Below are positions 21,560 through 33,859 of a stretch of DNA of 64,000 nt, piece after piece. The translations under genes and the position numbers were made by a program. The DNA comes from Halichondria panicea. Taxonomy: Eukaryota; Porifera; Demospongiae; Suberitida; Halichondriidae. The stretch is from NCBI RefSeq assembly GCF_963675165.1, contig NC_087389.1:5492120-5556119 (forward strand), given 5' to 3'. The notes below the pieces were generated by a model, which saw nothing but the letters and a program-made list of their open reading frames with translations, did no database searches and had not been told where the DNA came from. The stretch's first letter is position 1. Every line of letters starts with the position of its first letter.

Positions 21560-21886
21560 ACAGCATTCTCTAGGATGCTCCTCTCCTGGTCCTCCACTGA
21601 CTTGTGATAGAGCTACTCACCACACAGCATCATCTGACAACACACCTGAAACAAGGGACAACAATTTGTTATAATTATGTTGGTGCTGCTCACAAGCATC
21701 ACTTACAGGAAGAGATAGACTCTTTAAGCCTGCACTCAGTCATTCTTGCTTTTCTGTGGCACCAGCAAAACTCAAAAGTCAAAAGTAGTGAGGGAGGGGG
21801 CGGGGCTGGTGTTTAATTCATTTCTTTTTAGCCTAAAAAGGGAAATGAATAAAACACCAGCCCCGCCCCCTCCCACTAATTAATTG
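21560..21886 (-). pseudogene. Coiled-coil segment copy 2 plus hairpin element
   Basis: SVEDQERSILERM-type sequence at about 21565-21605 and a shortened first piece near 21715-21760, followed by the GC-rich hairpin (about 21796-21883) whose arms contain GGGGCGGGGCTGGTGT. Decayed relative to 8205-8790. Confidence 0.5.
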
Positions 21887-21922
21887 TCTCTCTGATAAAT
21901 GACAATAGAGTTGCAACATAGA

Positions 21923-22915
21923 TATGGTGAGCCTTTTGTTTCAAAATGGCGATACAAAATACCATGTGTTGGGTGTCCCAAAAATCAACTCGATTTGTTT
22001 TATCAACTCGATTTTATCGACTTTATCTGGTAGGGATCGACTCAATGTGTTTTATCAACTCGATTTTATCCAGGTAAGGATCGACTCGATGTGTTTTATC
22101 AAGGATCGACTCGATGTCAACTCGATTTTATCTAGTCTCGCGGACCCAATAATTTATATTGGCTGGTCCACGAGACTAATTTATCCAGGTAAGGATCGAC
22201 TCGATGTGTTTTATCAACTCGATTTCGAGAGGATCGACTCGATTCAAGGCCGCTGGGGGAAAAGGCGAGTTTCGAGGGCGGATTGATATCGAGGCTATAC
22301 TCTTGCAACAAAGGCGCTAGGCTCAGACAAAGCACTGAGACTCTTGAGTCCACAGGCAGGCCTACAGCAGGTCAGAGTAGCTGACCTTCCAGGTACGCTT
22401 GCAGAAGGTCACAGCAGCTTACTTGTGCTAGATCACAGTAAATTAAATCACTAAATGCTTGTCTACTTGACTCTTGAGTTCATGAAACATAGCAAGTAGC
22501 TGCTGTGTGATCTCAGGCTCAGAAGGTCCCCATCTGAGCTACTCTGAGCTGCTGTGTAGGCGTGCATGTGGCCTCAAGAGTCTCAGTGCCCCTTGTCTGA
22601 GCCTAGCGCCGCGCCTTTGTGAGTACAGCCATAGATAGCCTAGATATCAAGCCGCCCTCGAAACTCGAGTTGATCCTTACCTGAAAAAAATTGAGTTGAT
22701 AAAACACATCGAGTCGATCCTTACCTGGATAAAATCGAGTTGATTAAACACATCGAGTCGATCCTTACCTGGATAAAATCAAGTTGATATAACACATCGA
22801 GTCGATCCCTACCAGATAAAGTCGATAAAATTGAGTTGATAAAACAAATTGAGTTGATTTTTGGGACACCAACATATTTTGTATCGCCATTTTGAAACAA
22901 AAGGCTCACCATACA
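21923..22915. mobile_element. Foldback element of about 1 kb
   Basis: Left end ATGGTGAGCCTTTTGTTTCA and right end its exact complement. The two arms run about 350 bp and include repeats of GGATCGACTCGATGTGTTTT on the left and the complement on the right. The centre has a second, diverged inverted pair (TCAGACAAAG / CTTGTCTGA). No transposase frame. Confidence 0.8.
22133..22178. mobile_element. 46-bp palindromic element inside the foldback arm
   Basis: TAGTCTCGCGGACC and GGTCCACGAGACTA enclose an AT-rich loop. The target repeats are imperfect (ATTTTATC before, ATTTATCC after). The opposite arm of the host foldback lacks it, so it inserted after the foldback formed. Confidence 0.7.
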
Positions 22916-23263
22916 TAGATACTATAAATTACTGTGGTTGCAAGGTAGCCTCGATTCCAGGCCGCTCTCAATTGAGAAAGACTGCCTGGTATACATTGTC
23001 TGCGCATGTGTCAGTTGCCCCAAGATTCTTAGGGATCGAGATATCTTAGTAAATTAGTCAGTATAATTATTGTATATTTTACAATGATATCATTGCACAA
23101 ATCACAGCAGTTTTAATAAAATAACACAGCTACTTACAACATTTACGACCTAGACTAGTGACTAGTTTTGTTGTGATGGCTTCTACTTCTGTTCTACTCT
23201 TGCTCAAGCTCTCTCCAGTGTTGAAAAGTCAGATTTTGTCTTCTTTTGTACTGTGGTAGAGTG

Positions 23264-23329
23264 GTAGGCGTTTTTCTGTCAGTACCGACCGGCTCTGGCA
23301 AATCTACTTGCTTCCAGACACTTGTTTGA
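23264..23329 (+). pseudogene. RecQ-like helicase Walker A fragment
   Basis: A short plus-strand frame reads VGVFLSVPTGSGKSTCFQTL and then stops. PTGSGKSxCFQ is the motif I pattern of RecQ-family DNA helicases. Upstream sequence back to about 23170 seems to continue in another frame. No other helicase motifs follow, so it is a relic, perhaps carried by a mobile element. Confidence 0.45.
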
Positions 23330-23444
23330 TGCCATCTCAGTAAGATCAGTGCTCCTCGTATGAGCCTAGAGTTGTGATGGCGATTTCTCTCTCTTGACAC
23401 TAAATAGTTTTATCAACCACGGGTGACCATAGTACAAAAGGTTA

Positions 23445-23834
23445 CCGTATATGCTCGATCAGAGGCCGCTCTTGTATAAAGGCCGCACTCAAATAGTAGC
23501 CTCCCTTGCTAGCAAAATGAAACATTTAGTAGCCGCTCTCAAATAGTAGCCTCAGTGAACTTTGACTCTAGCATTTCTGCACGTGGCAGCCAAAAAAATT
23601 ATTAGCAGCTAGCTACATGTACGTAGCTACAAGTAGCAGCTTGTTAGTGCTTCACAAAGACTTTCTCATGGCAGAGTTCAAGTTTATGCAGGTGAAAACA
23701 ACTTTTGATGACAAACTAAATTATCTGGAGCTAATAAACGCCGCTCTTGAACAGTGGCCTCTCTTGAATTGTAGCCTCCTCTTCCAGCAAAATGAAACAT
23801 TTAGTAGCCGCGGCTCCTGATCAAGCATATACGG
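23445..23834. mobile_element. CCGTATATGCTCGATCAGAGG MITE, stand-alone copy
   Basis: 390 bp with TA on both sides and intact inverted ends (CCGTATATGCTCGATCAG / CTGATCAAGCATATACGG). It is the complete reference copy for the family seen in blocks A, B and D, here outside any gene. Confidence 0.9.
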
Positions 23835-23957
23835 TAATTGTTAATTACAAAGAGTTTTACTAACAAATTTACTATTGAATCCACCCACGCGCAAACAGTG
23901 GTTACCAGGCCCTCTGGTGAGAGGGGCTGGGAATGAGGCTAGTTGCAAGGCTCTGCT

Positions 23958-24027
23958 TAGTTGGGCGGAGTCCAACCAAAGCTGCGCTCCCTCATGAGCG
24001 AAGCGTTGGTTGGACTCCGCCCAACTA
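23958..24027. mobile_element. 70-bp palindromic element with 9-bp target duplication
   Basis: Arms TAGTTGGGCGGAGTCCAACC and complement. GGCTCTGCT occurs at 23949-23957 and 24028-24036. Block D (about 43000) reads AAAGGCTCTGCTAATGCACA without the insert, so the duplication is proven by the empty site. Confidence 0.92.
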
Positions 24028-24583
24028 GGCTCTGCTAATGCAGACTTGAAACAACAATGATGGTCATTCATTACCCACTCCCTGAGTTTTTGCATGCAGC
24101 AAAATTAACATGTGTATAAAACTTTATGTTATGTAGCTTTGACATATCAACCGAGGCATCAGCACCTTTTCATTTTTAATAACTTGTATTTGGGCTTTGT
24201 TCAACAAAGAAAGGCGTTGTTTGTTTTCTAAAGTAAGGGAATTCCCCAAACTGTACGGATAGGTGGGGCTCATCCATAATTATGCACACCGTATTTCTTG
24301 TGGCTGTGCACCTCTTAATCACCCACACCATCCTTTCTCCTTTCAACAACATTTGTAGGTCACTGTCACCAGGTAAAAGCAAAGAACTGATCAGCTCTAA
24401 ATGTATGCAGTCTAAGTCCAGACATTAGCAATGTCAGTGAGTGCATATAATCACAGGCTACTGCATAGATCTAATTATAATTATACAAAGCTATAACTGA
24501 AGTGGATGTGTATGAGCATGACCTCCTATAAACTACTGCATAATTATAGTCTTCTTAAGTTACAGCTCTCCCTCCCCATGTAG

Positions 24584-25634
24584 GGCAAGCGTCCGATAGC
24601 TCAGAGCAAGGTTGTCTTTATCTCACTCCTAGTGGTGGACATGCTCAACACCATCCTGCAAGAGACCATCACACTCTCCAAGGGTGATCGAGTAGCAAGT
24701 GCCCGAGCTGCCATCGTTGTCTTTGTTCTCTGTATGATTATATTATTTGGCCCGTTAACGATTGGCCATTATGTCTATCTCTGCATAGCAAGAAAAATCC
24801 AGTCAATTTTATTACATCTCTCCTTGAAATTATGGGAGTGCTTTTCTTTTTCTATGGCAACAATATCACAAGTATTATCAACAGCTGGAGAATTGAGTTA
24901 GGTTGTGACTCTCAATGCGTCCTCGATAATCAAATAGCAGCTGCTTTCTCTTTGGGGATGTCTCTAATCATTGTTCAGATAGTTCCGTCAGTTCTGAAAA
25001 AGTTGTTAAAGTTGCTGAAGAGAAAACAACAACATGTGAAGAAAACAAGATCGCCTGATTGGTACACTGCACTTGATTGGTACACTGCGCTTTATTTGAT
25101 CACGATGTTTATCAAGAATCAACACCATCTACTCGGCTACTATTGTTGGGATGACACAATCCACTGATTTCTGCAGCAGCTGAAGTTGCTGCAAGTTCAG
25201 TTTTCCTGTCCGTTTGTGTTCTACTGGGAATTGCTAGCGATTTAATCGATTATTTCTATGCTTTGGACACAAATTTAAAGAGCAACAAAGAATACATCGA
25301 CAAGTCATTCAATCAATTGGTAACTATCGGCATGATTCTTATTGTCACTATTTGCCTTCCCTTTTATTTACTGGCCGATAATTTCCAGCCTCTCGATTGT
25401 GCGTTCAGTTGTGACACTATTGTTGCTAATGCGACCATCAGCACAACCACATGCAACCGGACGGCCAACAGTGGAGTTAGACTGGGGTTTACCCTAACCA
25501 CGCTTATTATCATCCTCATCTTCTCCAGTGTTTATTTCTATCATGTTCGATTAGCTGAAATAAATCGAAAGAAGCTGAAGAGTAACATTGTTATAGCTAA
25601 TTACTGGGAAAGAAACAGTGGTGTAGAATTTTAA
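24584..25634 (+). pseudogene. Membrane-protein gene, block B copy
   Basis: Starts at an acceptor (CCCATGTAG) and is open for about 180 codons: VVDMLNTILQETIT, the first hydrophobic segment (VFVLCMIILFGPLTIGHYVY), later SLGMSLIIVQIVPSVL and a basic loop (KLLKLLKRKQQ) in the expected frame. It then has a duplicated WYTALD and a shifted frame (IKNQHHLLGYYC) near 25110. The C-terminal third is open again from 25263 (MDTNLKSNKEYIDKS) and ends SGVEF. Single-base insertions in the ITSLLEIMG region also differ from block D. Seven hydrophobic segments can be counted over the whole family. No recognised superfamily. Confidence 0.7.
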
Positions 25635-26873
25635 ATTTTCCACAAGTTGTATTGTCATAATTATATGCTTTTTCTCAGAATTAACTATAATCAGGAGTAG
25701 CTATACATAAAGCTAATCAAAATTAATGATTCAATAATTATGTATAGGTCTGCAGTGCGAGTGATATAGGTCTGAAGTGGTGGGGTCCATATTAATTGTG
25801 CCCATTATATATCACTCCTAAAAGGGGTGGGGCTGGTCTTGCAGGTACACCGTTATAGGAATGCTATGAACTTTATACTTCCAACTTTAAATTATTAGGT
25901 ATATATTGAAGAGTCTCACACTAGGCCCTGATAACATTATTTTTACCCATTAATTCTCAGATCGAAAAATGTGCCTATTATTAAAAATCCAAAAATGCGA
26001 CATAATAATTATAGACAAAATTAAAACGTATACATAAACACAGCACACATGCAAAGCTAATTTTATAACTGACACATGTACACGACATAATTAATATAAT
26101 CATGATTCTCATAATATTGGTGATAATCCACCTTCAAGCTATGAAAATGTCGTTATGCAAAACTTAATGTAATGATCTTTACCAAAAATGGACATTGATG
26201 CTATTTATCTTTAGACACCTATTATGCTAAAATTATTCCGAGCATAATTTATCAGGGCCTACATTACACACTGTGCATATGGCAAATGACACTATCATTA
26301 GTAACATACAAATCTTGAGTATAAGCAATAAAAATAATGAACAGTTTGTGCTATGCTAATAATTATTTATTTATTTCTGATGTGTTCCGAGTTTCACCTT
26401 TGACCCTCAGCGAGTCCCCATCCAACTTGCCATGGTGACTATGGGACGGACTTTGACCTGGGCTTGATACTGATTTGATCTCTGTCGGGTTGTCATAACG
26501 ACTGTATTCTGGAAACTCGGTAATAGTTTTAGAGAACTTGACTTTCGGAGCCGATCTCCTAGCGTCTCTACAGTGTGTGGGCGTGTGTGGGTGGGGGGTA
26601 ATTTATAAAGAACAGAAATAATGCTGCAACTAAAGTGACTGCTATAGTGTACACACACGATTGGTAATACACAGTGACACTAGCAAGTGTATGCAATGGC
26701 CGAGTGGTCTCCCAGTAAAGTGTAGGGATAACTCACTCTGTGTGTCTCTGGCTCCTGGAGGACGTCTCACTCTTGCTATCAGCCTGGGCACAGAAATCAA
26801 ACAATGTAGGTGGCTACTAAATAAGTGTATGCTGTTTGTTACATTGAAACCTGTCTATACCCTACAACTAGCC

Positions 26874-27110
26874 TCTATAATACAGCCAGGTTAATGGCTC
26901 CATAGCATGTGTTTGGACCTGTGTTAGCAGGCCACCCTCTATAATACAGCCAGGTTAATGGGCCCCAAAGTTTCCATAGCATGTGTTTGGACCTGTGTTA
27001 GCAGGCCACCCTCTATAATACAGCCAGGTTAATGGGCCCCAAAGTTTCCATAGCATGTGTTTGGATCTGTGTTAGCAGGCCACCCTCTATAATACAGCCG
27101 GGCCCCAAAC
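26874..27110. repeat. About 73-bp tandem repeat in an SNCAIP intron
   Basis: CTCTATAATACAGCCAGG to AGCAGGCCAC is present three times in block B, one or two partial times in C and D, and once in A. A recently expanded unit. Confidence 0.85.
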
Positions 27111-27379
27111 CTCTGCCTGGTGCATGGCCACTACCAAACAGGTATGCTACAGTGCGTACGTAACTCTACTGTATTGCACACAAGCTACACACATGTACAG
27201 TGTCTCTCACCTCATCTGACTTGCTGTAGAGGCGCTGTATGATAGGAGTGAGGGGGGAGAAGGTTCGGGTCATACTACCACCACGTTTACGAGCCTCTCC
27301 ATTAGCATTCATACGCTGAGCTACTGACGTCATCTGCTTCCTGTGTGTGGTGGGAGAGGTGTGTGTGTGTGTGTGGTGT

Positions 27380-27417
<38 letters not shown>

Positions 27418-28138
27418 GGGGGGGGGGTGCAGTCATAGTGTGTGTATAGGAACACTAGTTATAATTCAAGCATGGACATGTTGCTGTATTTGAACATCTT
27501 TCAGCAGCCATAACTTTAGTACCGTGACCCCAATTTCAAAAATTTGATGATTTTCTGAAAGCTAAGAAAGAGACCTTTCAAATGATGTATTTCAATCCAA
27601 TATTTAGATGTGGTCATAATTCAACTTTGAACTATGGGCTATTATTACATGGTATCGTGCTAAAATTGTCATCTCCCAAAATATCTGGTACCATTTGAAA
27701 GGCCTTTTTCTAAGCTTTCGGAAAATCATAAAATTGGATCCACGGAATTCAAGTTATGACGACTGAACGAGTCCACTAACCAATTGATTAAACGGGGGAC
27801 ATGTACATGTAGTACATACCTGCACATTAATTTATACTATTCACTCACTCTAACACTTCTTGGGGGGTGGCTGTTCGATAGTCAATGGTATTATGGTCCT
27901 CCCCTTTATCTGCCGCCTCATGACCTCTGTCCTTTGACCCTCACGACCTCTTCTTAGCAGCAGGATCCGGGGGTACAGGGGGACGATTGGAGGATCGTTT
28001 AGGGGTAGTGGGTGGTCCAGGGGGCGCCTTCCACACAGGTACTTGACCCATGCTGGGGGGAGGGGGTTGATAATTCACTTTTGGCATCATTTGATAGGTT
28101 ATAAAGAGAGCTACAGAAAACTCTATTTATGACAATTA

Positions 28139-28528
28139 CCGTATACGCTTGATCAGGAGCAGCGGCTACTAAATGTTTCATTTTGCTGGAAGAGGAGGCT
28201 ACAATTCAAGAGAGGCCACGTACTGTTCAAGAGCGGCGTTTATTAGCTCCAAAATATTTAGTTTGTCATTAAATTGTTGTTTATAAACTTAAACTCTGTC
28301 ATGAGAAAGACTTTGTGAAGCACTAACAAGCTGCTACTTGTAGCTACGTACACGTAGCTAGCTGCTGGTAATAATTGTTTTTGGCTGCCACGTGCAGAAA
28401 TGCTAGAGTCAAAGTTCACTGAGGCTAGTATTTGAGAGCGGCTACTAAATGTTCATTTTGCTAGCAAGGGAGGCTACTATTTGGGTGCGGTCTTTATACA
28501 AGAGTGGCTTCTGATCGAGCATATACGG
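28139..28528. mobile_element. CCGTATACGCTTGATCAGG MITE, block B
   Basis: Same position as 16455-16865 in block A, TA-flanked, so the insertion predates the A/B split. Confidence 0.85.
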
Positions 28529-29008
28529 TAATACAAGAGTGCTCTTGTTTGATAAAATTGGGTCAAATGGACCACGGATAATTACTAACTTTGGGCACAA
28601 AGTAATTTCTGAGATATACCCACGGTTATATATACGAACACAAGGAAATAATTACGTGTGTAGAATAATCATTACAGAGTGATTGCACTTACTTCTTATT
28701 GGCTGATGGTGCAGTAGCCCCTCCCCCTCCAGTGGGCGGAGTGTCCTGGTTCATGTGCAGTATTGATGCCATGAGGTCGACGTGATGTTCCCTCATCTTA
28801 GTCAGTCTCTCCTCGTGACTAGTCAGCAGTTTAGTAATGGCAGACTCATGCTCTTTCTCTAGACTGGAGAATGCATCTCGTAACTGTCCATTCTCCTTCT
28901 GTACACTGAGGGGGTGGGGTGGGTGTGGTAAGGGGGAGGGGCTTATTACAGTAACAGTGCAGACAATTGAGTGGTGTAGTTAGGTTATCAACAATTAAAT
29001 ATCTAATA

Positions 29009-29220
29009 CCGTATAGCGGGTAATTTTTGTGGGGCAAAATATTCGTGGTTTTCATGGTTGAACACTAGCTGAACCACCAATATTTTACCCACGAATGAAG
29101 CGACCTTGACCACCTTTACCTGCAGTGAAAGCAGCAACTACGAACATACTATCCACAAAGTGACTAAATATTGCTCAACCACGAATATTTTGCCCCTACT
29201 GAAAATTACGGGCTATACGG
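29009..29220. mobile_element. CCGTATAGCGGGTAATTTT MITE, block B
   Basis: Ends CCGTATAGCGGG and GGGCTATACGG in TA, same site as 17346-17556. Confidence 0.85.
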
Positions 29221-29494
29221 TAGACACTAGCAATTCTCCCAGTGACACACTCTCATACAGACTTGCACACACACCACCATACACACACACTACACAATCC
29301 CTAATTAAAGGCCCTCCACTTACATAGCGAGCTGCTCGGCATTGTGTGTCAGTTCTCCGGAGAGTGCCCAACAAGTCTCGTACATCATGAGATAGCGGAC
29401 ACAGATATTCTGACCCATAGCATCGGCCCAGTCCACTGGCTTCTGGTTCTCCCTGTCCGTGTGGACCATGCTGTAGCCAAAGTCCATAAGCAGC

Positions 29495-29642
29495 TGTGTG
29501 TGGGTGTGTGTGTGTGTGGTGTGTGTGTGGTGTGTGTGTGTGGTGTGTGTGTGAGCGGTGTGGGTGTGTGTGTGTGTCTGTGTGTGTACGTGTGTGGTGT
29601 GTGTGTGGTGTGTGTGAGCGGTGTGTACGTGTGTGTGTGGGG
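29495..29642. repeat. Compound GT repeat at an SNCAIP acceptor
   Basis: GT and GGTGT tracts with GAGCG islands directly upstream (minus strand) of the acceptor of exon 29324-29493. Length differs strongly from A, C and E. Confidence 0.85.
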
Positions 29643-30473
29643 TAGGGGAGAGATACAGCTAGACTTAGAACTCTAAAACCAAAAACATGATTGGAGTTAT
29701 CGTTGCTACAGTAGCTATGTGATACACACGTTTCAGACTTGAGCAAGCACTTATTACACTAACAGCACACATCCACCCACCCACTCATACATCCGCCCAC
29801 TCACCTGTAGATAGTCGAGGTGTCCTCCCTGTGCTGCAAAGTGGGCGGGGGTCACACCGGACTCATCCAGTATCTCCGTCACTTCCGACTGTTCGTTCCT
29901 CTTCTTCACCGTCTTGAGAAGCCACTCAAGGCACTTGGCCTGTCATGTGACGAGCACGTACACCATATAAATGTCATGTGACAAATAGAATAAGTTATGG
30001 ATAGTCTAAGTTAGCAAATAATTATTTCGAAAGTATAGTGGCTATTTTTATTTCTAAATCTCCCCTAAAATGTAGAGGCCGGTGGTTAGTACCAACGACC
30101 ACCACCGACCAGTGTGGGCACATCAATAGCAACCTATAACTAGGTATACACACACGCATGAACAGCTAGTCGGACAATACGCACAATTAGCGTGTGCTAC
30201 AACAATACACAAACAAACAAACTAACAACAACACATTGCTACCAATCAGCACACACTCATCAATACCATAATATTTATAGCTATTTCAAAGAGATACAAA
30301 ATGAATCTTTTGATCGTGAAAATGCATAATTCAAGTTATGAGCACTCAAAGTTAACTATCAAACAGAACCAGTTTGGATAATGACCAAGGTTGGATAACA
30401 ACTCTTTGAACGACAATAACTTGCGTACCTAGGACCTTGGTCTTGCCTGGTGTGTGTGTGTGTGTGTGTGTGT

Positions 30474-30508
<35 letters not shown>

Positions 30509-30786
30509 GGGGGGTTACTACGGTAGATGAATAGCAATGGTATTGTATATAGGAGGGAGGTTGTTAAACACTTTAAATTCCACTACAACATGACCTTAGA
30601 AAGTACAAGTGGTACTGGGGCTCTTTAAACGGCCATAACTTTAGTTGCAATTTCAAATTTTGGGGGATTTTCTGAAAGCTAGGAATCAAATGATATGTTT
30701 AAATTCAAAATTTGGTAGGGGAATAGAACGGAATAGTTAGATCGCAAAGATTTTTTACCGACAAAATATTCTAGTAATACGGTAGG

Positions 30787-31272
30787 CCTGGATCTGAGCA
30801 GTAACACATCTTCATGTTTGTTAGGGTACTTCAGTTTCAGATGACCGGCTGCCACCAACACTGACTCGACTGCACGCATGCCTACAGTGTACAATAGTGA
30901 GTAGGTCGAGTATACAGTACAGTGGGTTGTACCCACCATAGTCAGAATGGAGTTGGCTGGAGAGTTGCTCTGAACACAGTCCATAGGTCATGACAATCTT
31001 GATGGCCAGATTACGAGCATCCACAAAACCATAAGAGTAGAGAGATCTCTCCAATCATGGCATAGTCTGGCACCATCATGGCCACTGTACGAAACAACAC
31101 CTACAGAGAGAAATATTGAAATGCATAGAGGCTAAATAGAAAGTACCGATAGTTACCTTTAGATTGTCTGGTAGTTCAGAGCAGCCAGCATAACCTGGGT
31201 TCATAGTTCATGGTGATGCAGACAAAGCACGATGGCCGCAGGTTTAGAGTAGTGCCCTCAAATACAAATGTC
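30787..31272 (-). pseudogene. DNAH: Dynein heavy chain exons, block B (reduced)
   Basis: Keeps three exons: about 31157-31272, about 30935-31100 and 30787-30881, the last without its donor and its final codons. The AAA2 P-loop exon and most of the DGPIDTLW exon are deleted, leaving only short flanks joined near 30425. The 7-base duplication in ITMNPGYAG is shared with A and C. Confidence 0.8.
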
Positions 31273-31381
31273 TTTAGACGAGTTTTCACTGCTCTCAAGA
31301 TGGACAAAATGTATAGAGTAATTATAGGGATTGTTGAACGGCCATAATAATTATAATTATATAGATAATAAAATTATACTA

Positions 31382-31737
31382 CCGTAAGACCTCGATTTAA
31401 GGCGACCCTCCAAATATGCGACACCCAGGAGCTTCAGCAATTTTCTGACCTCTAAAAGTAGCGACAGCTACGTTGATAATTATTTTTTAATGTCGCGTTC
31501 TAAATAGAGGTAGATGTAGCCACTCCCTAGCCTCGATTGTAGCCCACTGGAAAATCAGTGTTTTTAAGCGGCCTGAAATCGAGGCAAGTAGACTCTGTAA
31601 AGTTACCTCCAATTAGATGCAACCCTCTAAACATGCGACACCAGGGCTTCAATATAATTTTTTAACCTCCAAAAGATGCGACCTCTGGCTTCGTAATTAT
31701 TTTTTAAAAAGTGTCGCTTTAAATCGAGATCTTACGG
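31382..31737. mobile_element. CCGTAAGACCTCGATTT MITE, block B
   Basis: Orthologous to 21197-21550; TA-flanked with inverted ends CCGTAAGACCTCGATTT and AAATCGAGATCTTACGG. Confidence 0.85.
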
Positions 31738-32005
31738 TATGAACCTACAGCATTCTCTAGGATGCTCCTCTCCTGGTTCTCCACTGACTTGTGATACAGC
31801 TACTCACCACACAGCCTCATCTGACAACACACCTGAAACAAGGGACAACAATTTGTTATAATTATGTTGGAGAACAATAAATACTGTAATAGTGCTGCTC
31901 ACAAGCATCACTTACAGGAAGATAGACTCTTTAAGCCTGCAATCAGTATCCTGTAGTCTCTTCATTCTTGCTTTATTTTCGTTTCTGATCCACGTGGCAT
32001 GATGT

Positions 32006-32791
32006 TAGCCTCTACACAGGCTCTCCTTTTTCTGTTCTTTATCACAATCGTTCAATAAGATAAAATACTGTATTAATCGTTCAATGAGATAAAATACGAT
32101 ATTAATTGGAGGAATAAAGAAAGAAATAGACGTAGAGTTAGGAAAAAGGAGAGCCTGTATCGGGAAGTCGCGTGAGGGTAGAAGGGTGGTAGAAGGGTGA
32201 AAATGAGCGTGGGCATACTGAGCTAGAGATGTTGGACTGCCCACGCAGAGATCTATGACTAACTAAAACTTTGCCTGCAGCAAGCTGGACATGGACTTGG
32301 AACTGGAAGTTTGCAAGCACTATAGCTAGCTATACCTTAGGCTTAGCTAGATGATCTACTAGTAATATGTGTTCAGATTCTATCAGACTATCACCTTTTC
32401 TTGTGTCTTTCTACATGCTATTATATAGTCTACTGATAGTATAGATCAAGAATAGCTTAGTCATCATTATCATATAGCAGGTAGCTACTGCCACCAGAGC
32501 TGGCCACGCTGGTTCTCTGATCTGACTTGCAGCACAGCTAGCTTGGTGGTTGTCTCATGCTCAGTACAGTCTTATTAACTCTGAATGCGTGGGAGAATAT
32601 CTTACGTCATGATTGTGGGCTACATATCGCCCACGTTCATAAAAATCCTTGTGGATCACGCGATTTCCCAAACCAGGCCTTACTTTTTCTTAACTGTACG
32701 CCCATTTCTTTCTTTGCTGCCTCACTATGTCTTTTATGCATGGATGAACAGTGACAACAGCAAGAAAAAGTAAGGCCTGGGATCGAGGCTA
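32006..32791. mobile_element. 786-bp TAGCCTC...GAGGCTA element with 9-bp target duplication
   Basis: GCATGATGT occurs at 31997-32005 and again at 32792-32800. The element begins TAGCCTC and ends GGGATCGAGGCTA. Subterminal parts share inverted pieces (AGGCTCTCCTTTTTC near 32020, GGAAAAAGGAGAGCCT near 32140). It interrupts the coiled-coil segment/hairpin junction of block B. No transposase frame, so non-autonomous. Confidence 0.8.
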
Positions 32792-32814
32792 GCATGATGT
32801 CTAGCTAGCTAGTA

Positions 32815-32890
32815 CGAGGGGGAGTGGGAGAGGGAGGGGCTGGTGGTTCATTTCCAAATAAACACCAGCCCCTCCCCCTCCCACTAGAAA
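32815..32890. mobile_element. GC-rich hairpin element, copy 3
   Basis: Arms GGGAGGGGCTGGTG and its complement (near CACCAGCCCCTCCC), ending CCCACTA. Confidence 0.75.
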
Positions 32891-33165
32891 AGGGGCGGGT
32901 GGACAGGGTCAAAAGGTCACTAATGAATTATCACGTGAGCTTATGTTTTGTGCAGTAAATTTGCAAGTTTGACTGCACATCGCGCCCTGATTCTTGTGAT
33001 AAAGTAGCCCCTTCATGTTACTGCTGCTGCAAATTAGTTAACTTTTAGCTACTGCGCCCCTCCAGAGAAATCGTGCAGTGCCTAAAAGGGGTGACCTCTC
33101 ACAAAGGTCGTAGTTCTGTATGTCAAACTGACCTCTGACCTTTATAAAGTAGAAGCTATCGTGCT

Positions 33166-33843
33166 GTAGAGCAGAGGAGTAGGAAGATGTTTTTGTAAGG
33201 GGGTGCTTTACAAATCTGGGGGTTCGGGGGCTTGCCCCAGGAAAATTTTAGCACTCTACATTCCCGGAGATTAATTCTGAGCAAATTTGGTATAAAATTA
33301 TCAGTATCAAAATTTTTATGCTATATACTTTAAATCTATTAAGTGGGTATGAATAAAGATTGCATTGCATGTGTCATTGTACTTCGGAGGAACGTTTCAA
33401 TCTTCGCAGTGAATGTTTTAACTACAGCATGTCTATTTTAGGATCCAATTACACTTGATCTATAGTCTAGCTACCCTCTCTTTAGTAGCTGTTCATGGCT
33501 AGCTGGGCGGAGCCCGGCACCCGTTCCCAACGGGCTCCGCCCAACTAGTTCATGGCTACCATTGATGTCAAAAATGAGAGGAGACTTGCTTGTTGCAGAT
33601 TCGCAATGCGCTTGCTCGAGATATCTACGATGCAATGTGGTTCATCTAGCTGACCTTTGTACTGTGTACGTAACTATGCTAGTATAGCTAGCTTAGTAAC
33701 TAATATATAGCTAGCTAGCTAGCTACTAGCTAGCTAGCTACTAGCTGGACTTCTAGCTAGCTGCTTCATGGAGCAAGTAGGTAAGGTAGCTTGAGATAAG
33801 GGGGTGCTCCAGCACCCTGAGCACCCGTGCTTCCTACGCCACT
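33166..33843. mobile_element. Degenerate hAT-like element
   Basis: Left GAGTAGGAAG then AGGGGGTGCTT and right AGCACCC then CTTCCTACGCC form a weak inverted pair, like the GGCGTAGGAAG ends of some hAT elements. The interior is non-coding and carries the 48-bp palindrome at 33500. Limits are approximate. Confidence 0.4.
33500..33547. mobile_element. 48-bp palindromic element with 9-bp target duplication
   Basis: TAGCTGGGCGGAGCCCG and CGGGCTCCGCCCAACTA with a 14-bp loop. GTTCATGGC is found at 33491-33499 and 33548-33556. The arms resemble those of 23958-24027 at their ends (TAG(C/T)TGGGCGGAG). Confidence 0.9.
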
Positions 33844-33859
33844 GTAGAGTGAATGTATA

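Larger units (their letters stand above)
26355..29939 (-). pseudogene. SNCAIP: SNCAIP-like exons, block B
   Basis: Exons at 29805-29939 (ankyrin), 29324-29493 (NICVRYLMMYETCWALSGEL, here without the stop of block A), 28693-28905 (coiled coil), 27849-28052 (Pro/basic), 27211-27340, 26737-26783 and about 26355-26567. Lesions: CGA to TGA in KKRSRG (near 27940) and loss of one base in the last exon (GAAACTCGG instead of GAAAGCTCGG), shifting its frame. The first three exons are intact, so this copy best shows the ankyrin-to-coiled-coil junction. Confidence 0.75.

Noticed and set aside
23194-23400. Minus-strand open frame of 68 codons
   Set aside because: Antisense to the RecQ-like Walker A fragment, with no motif of its own.
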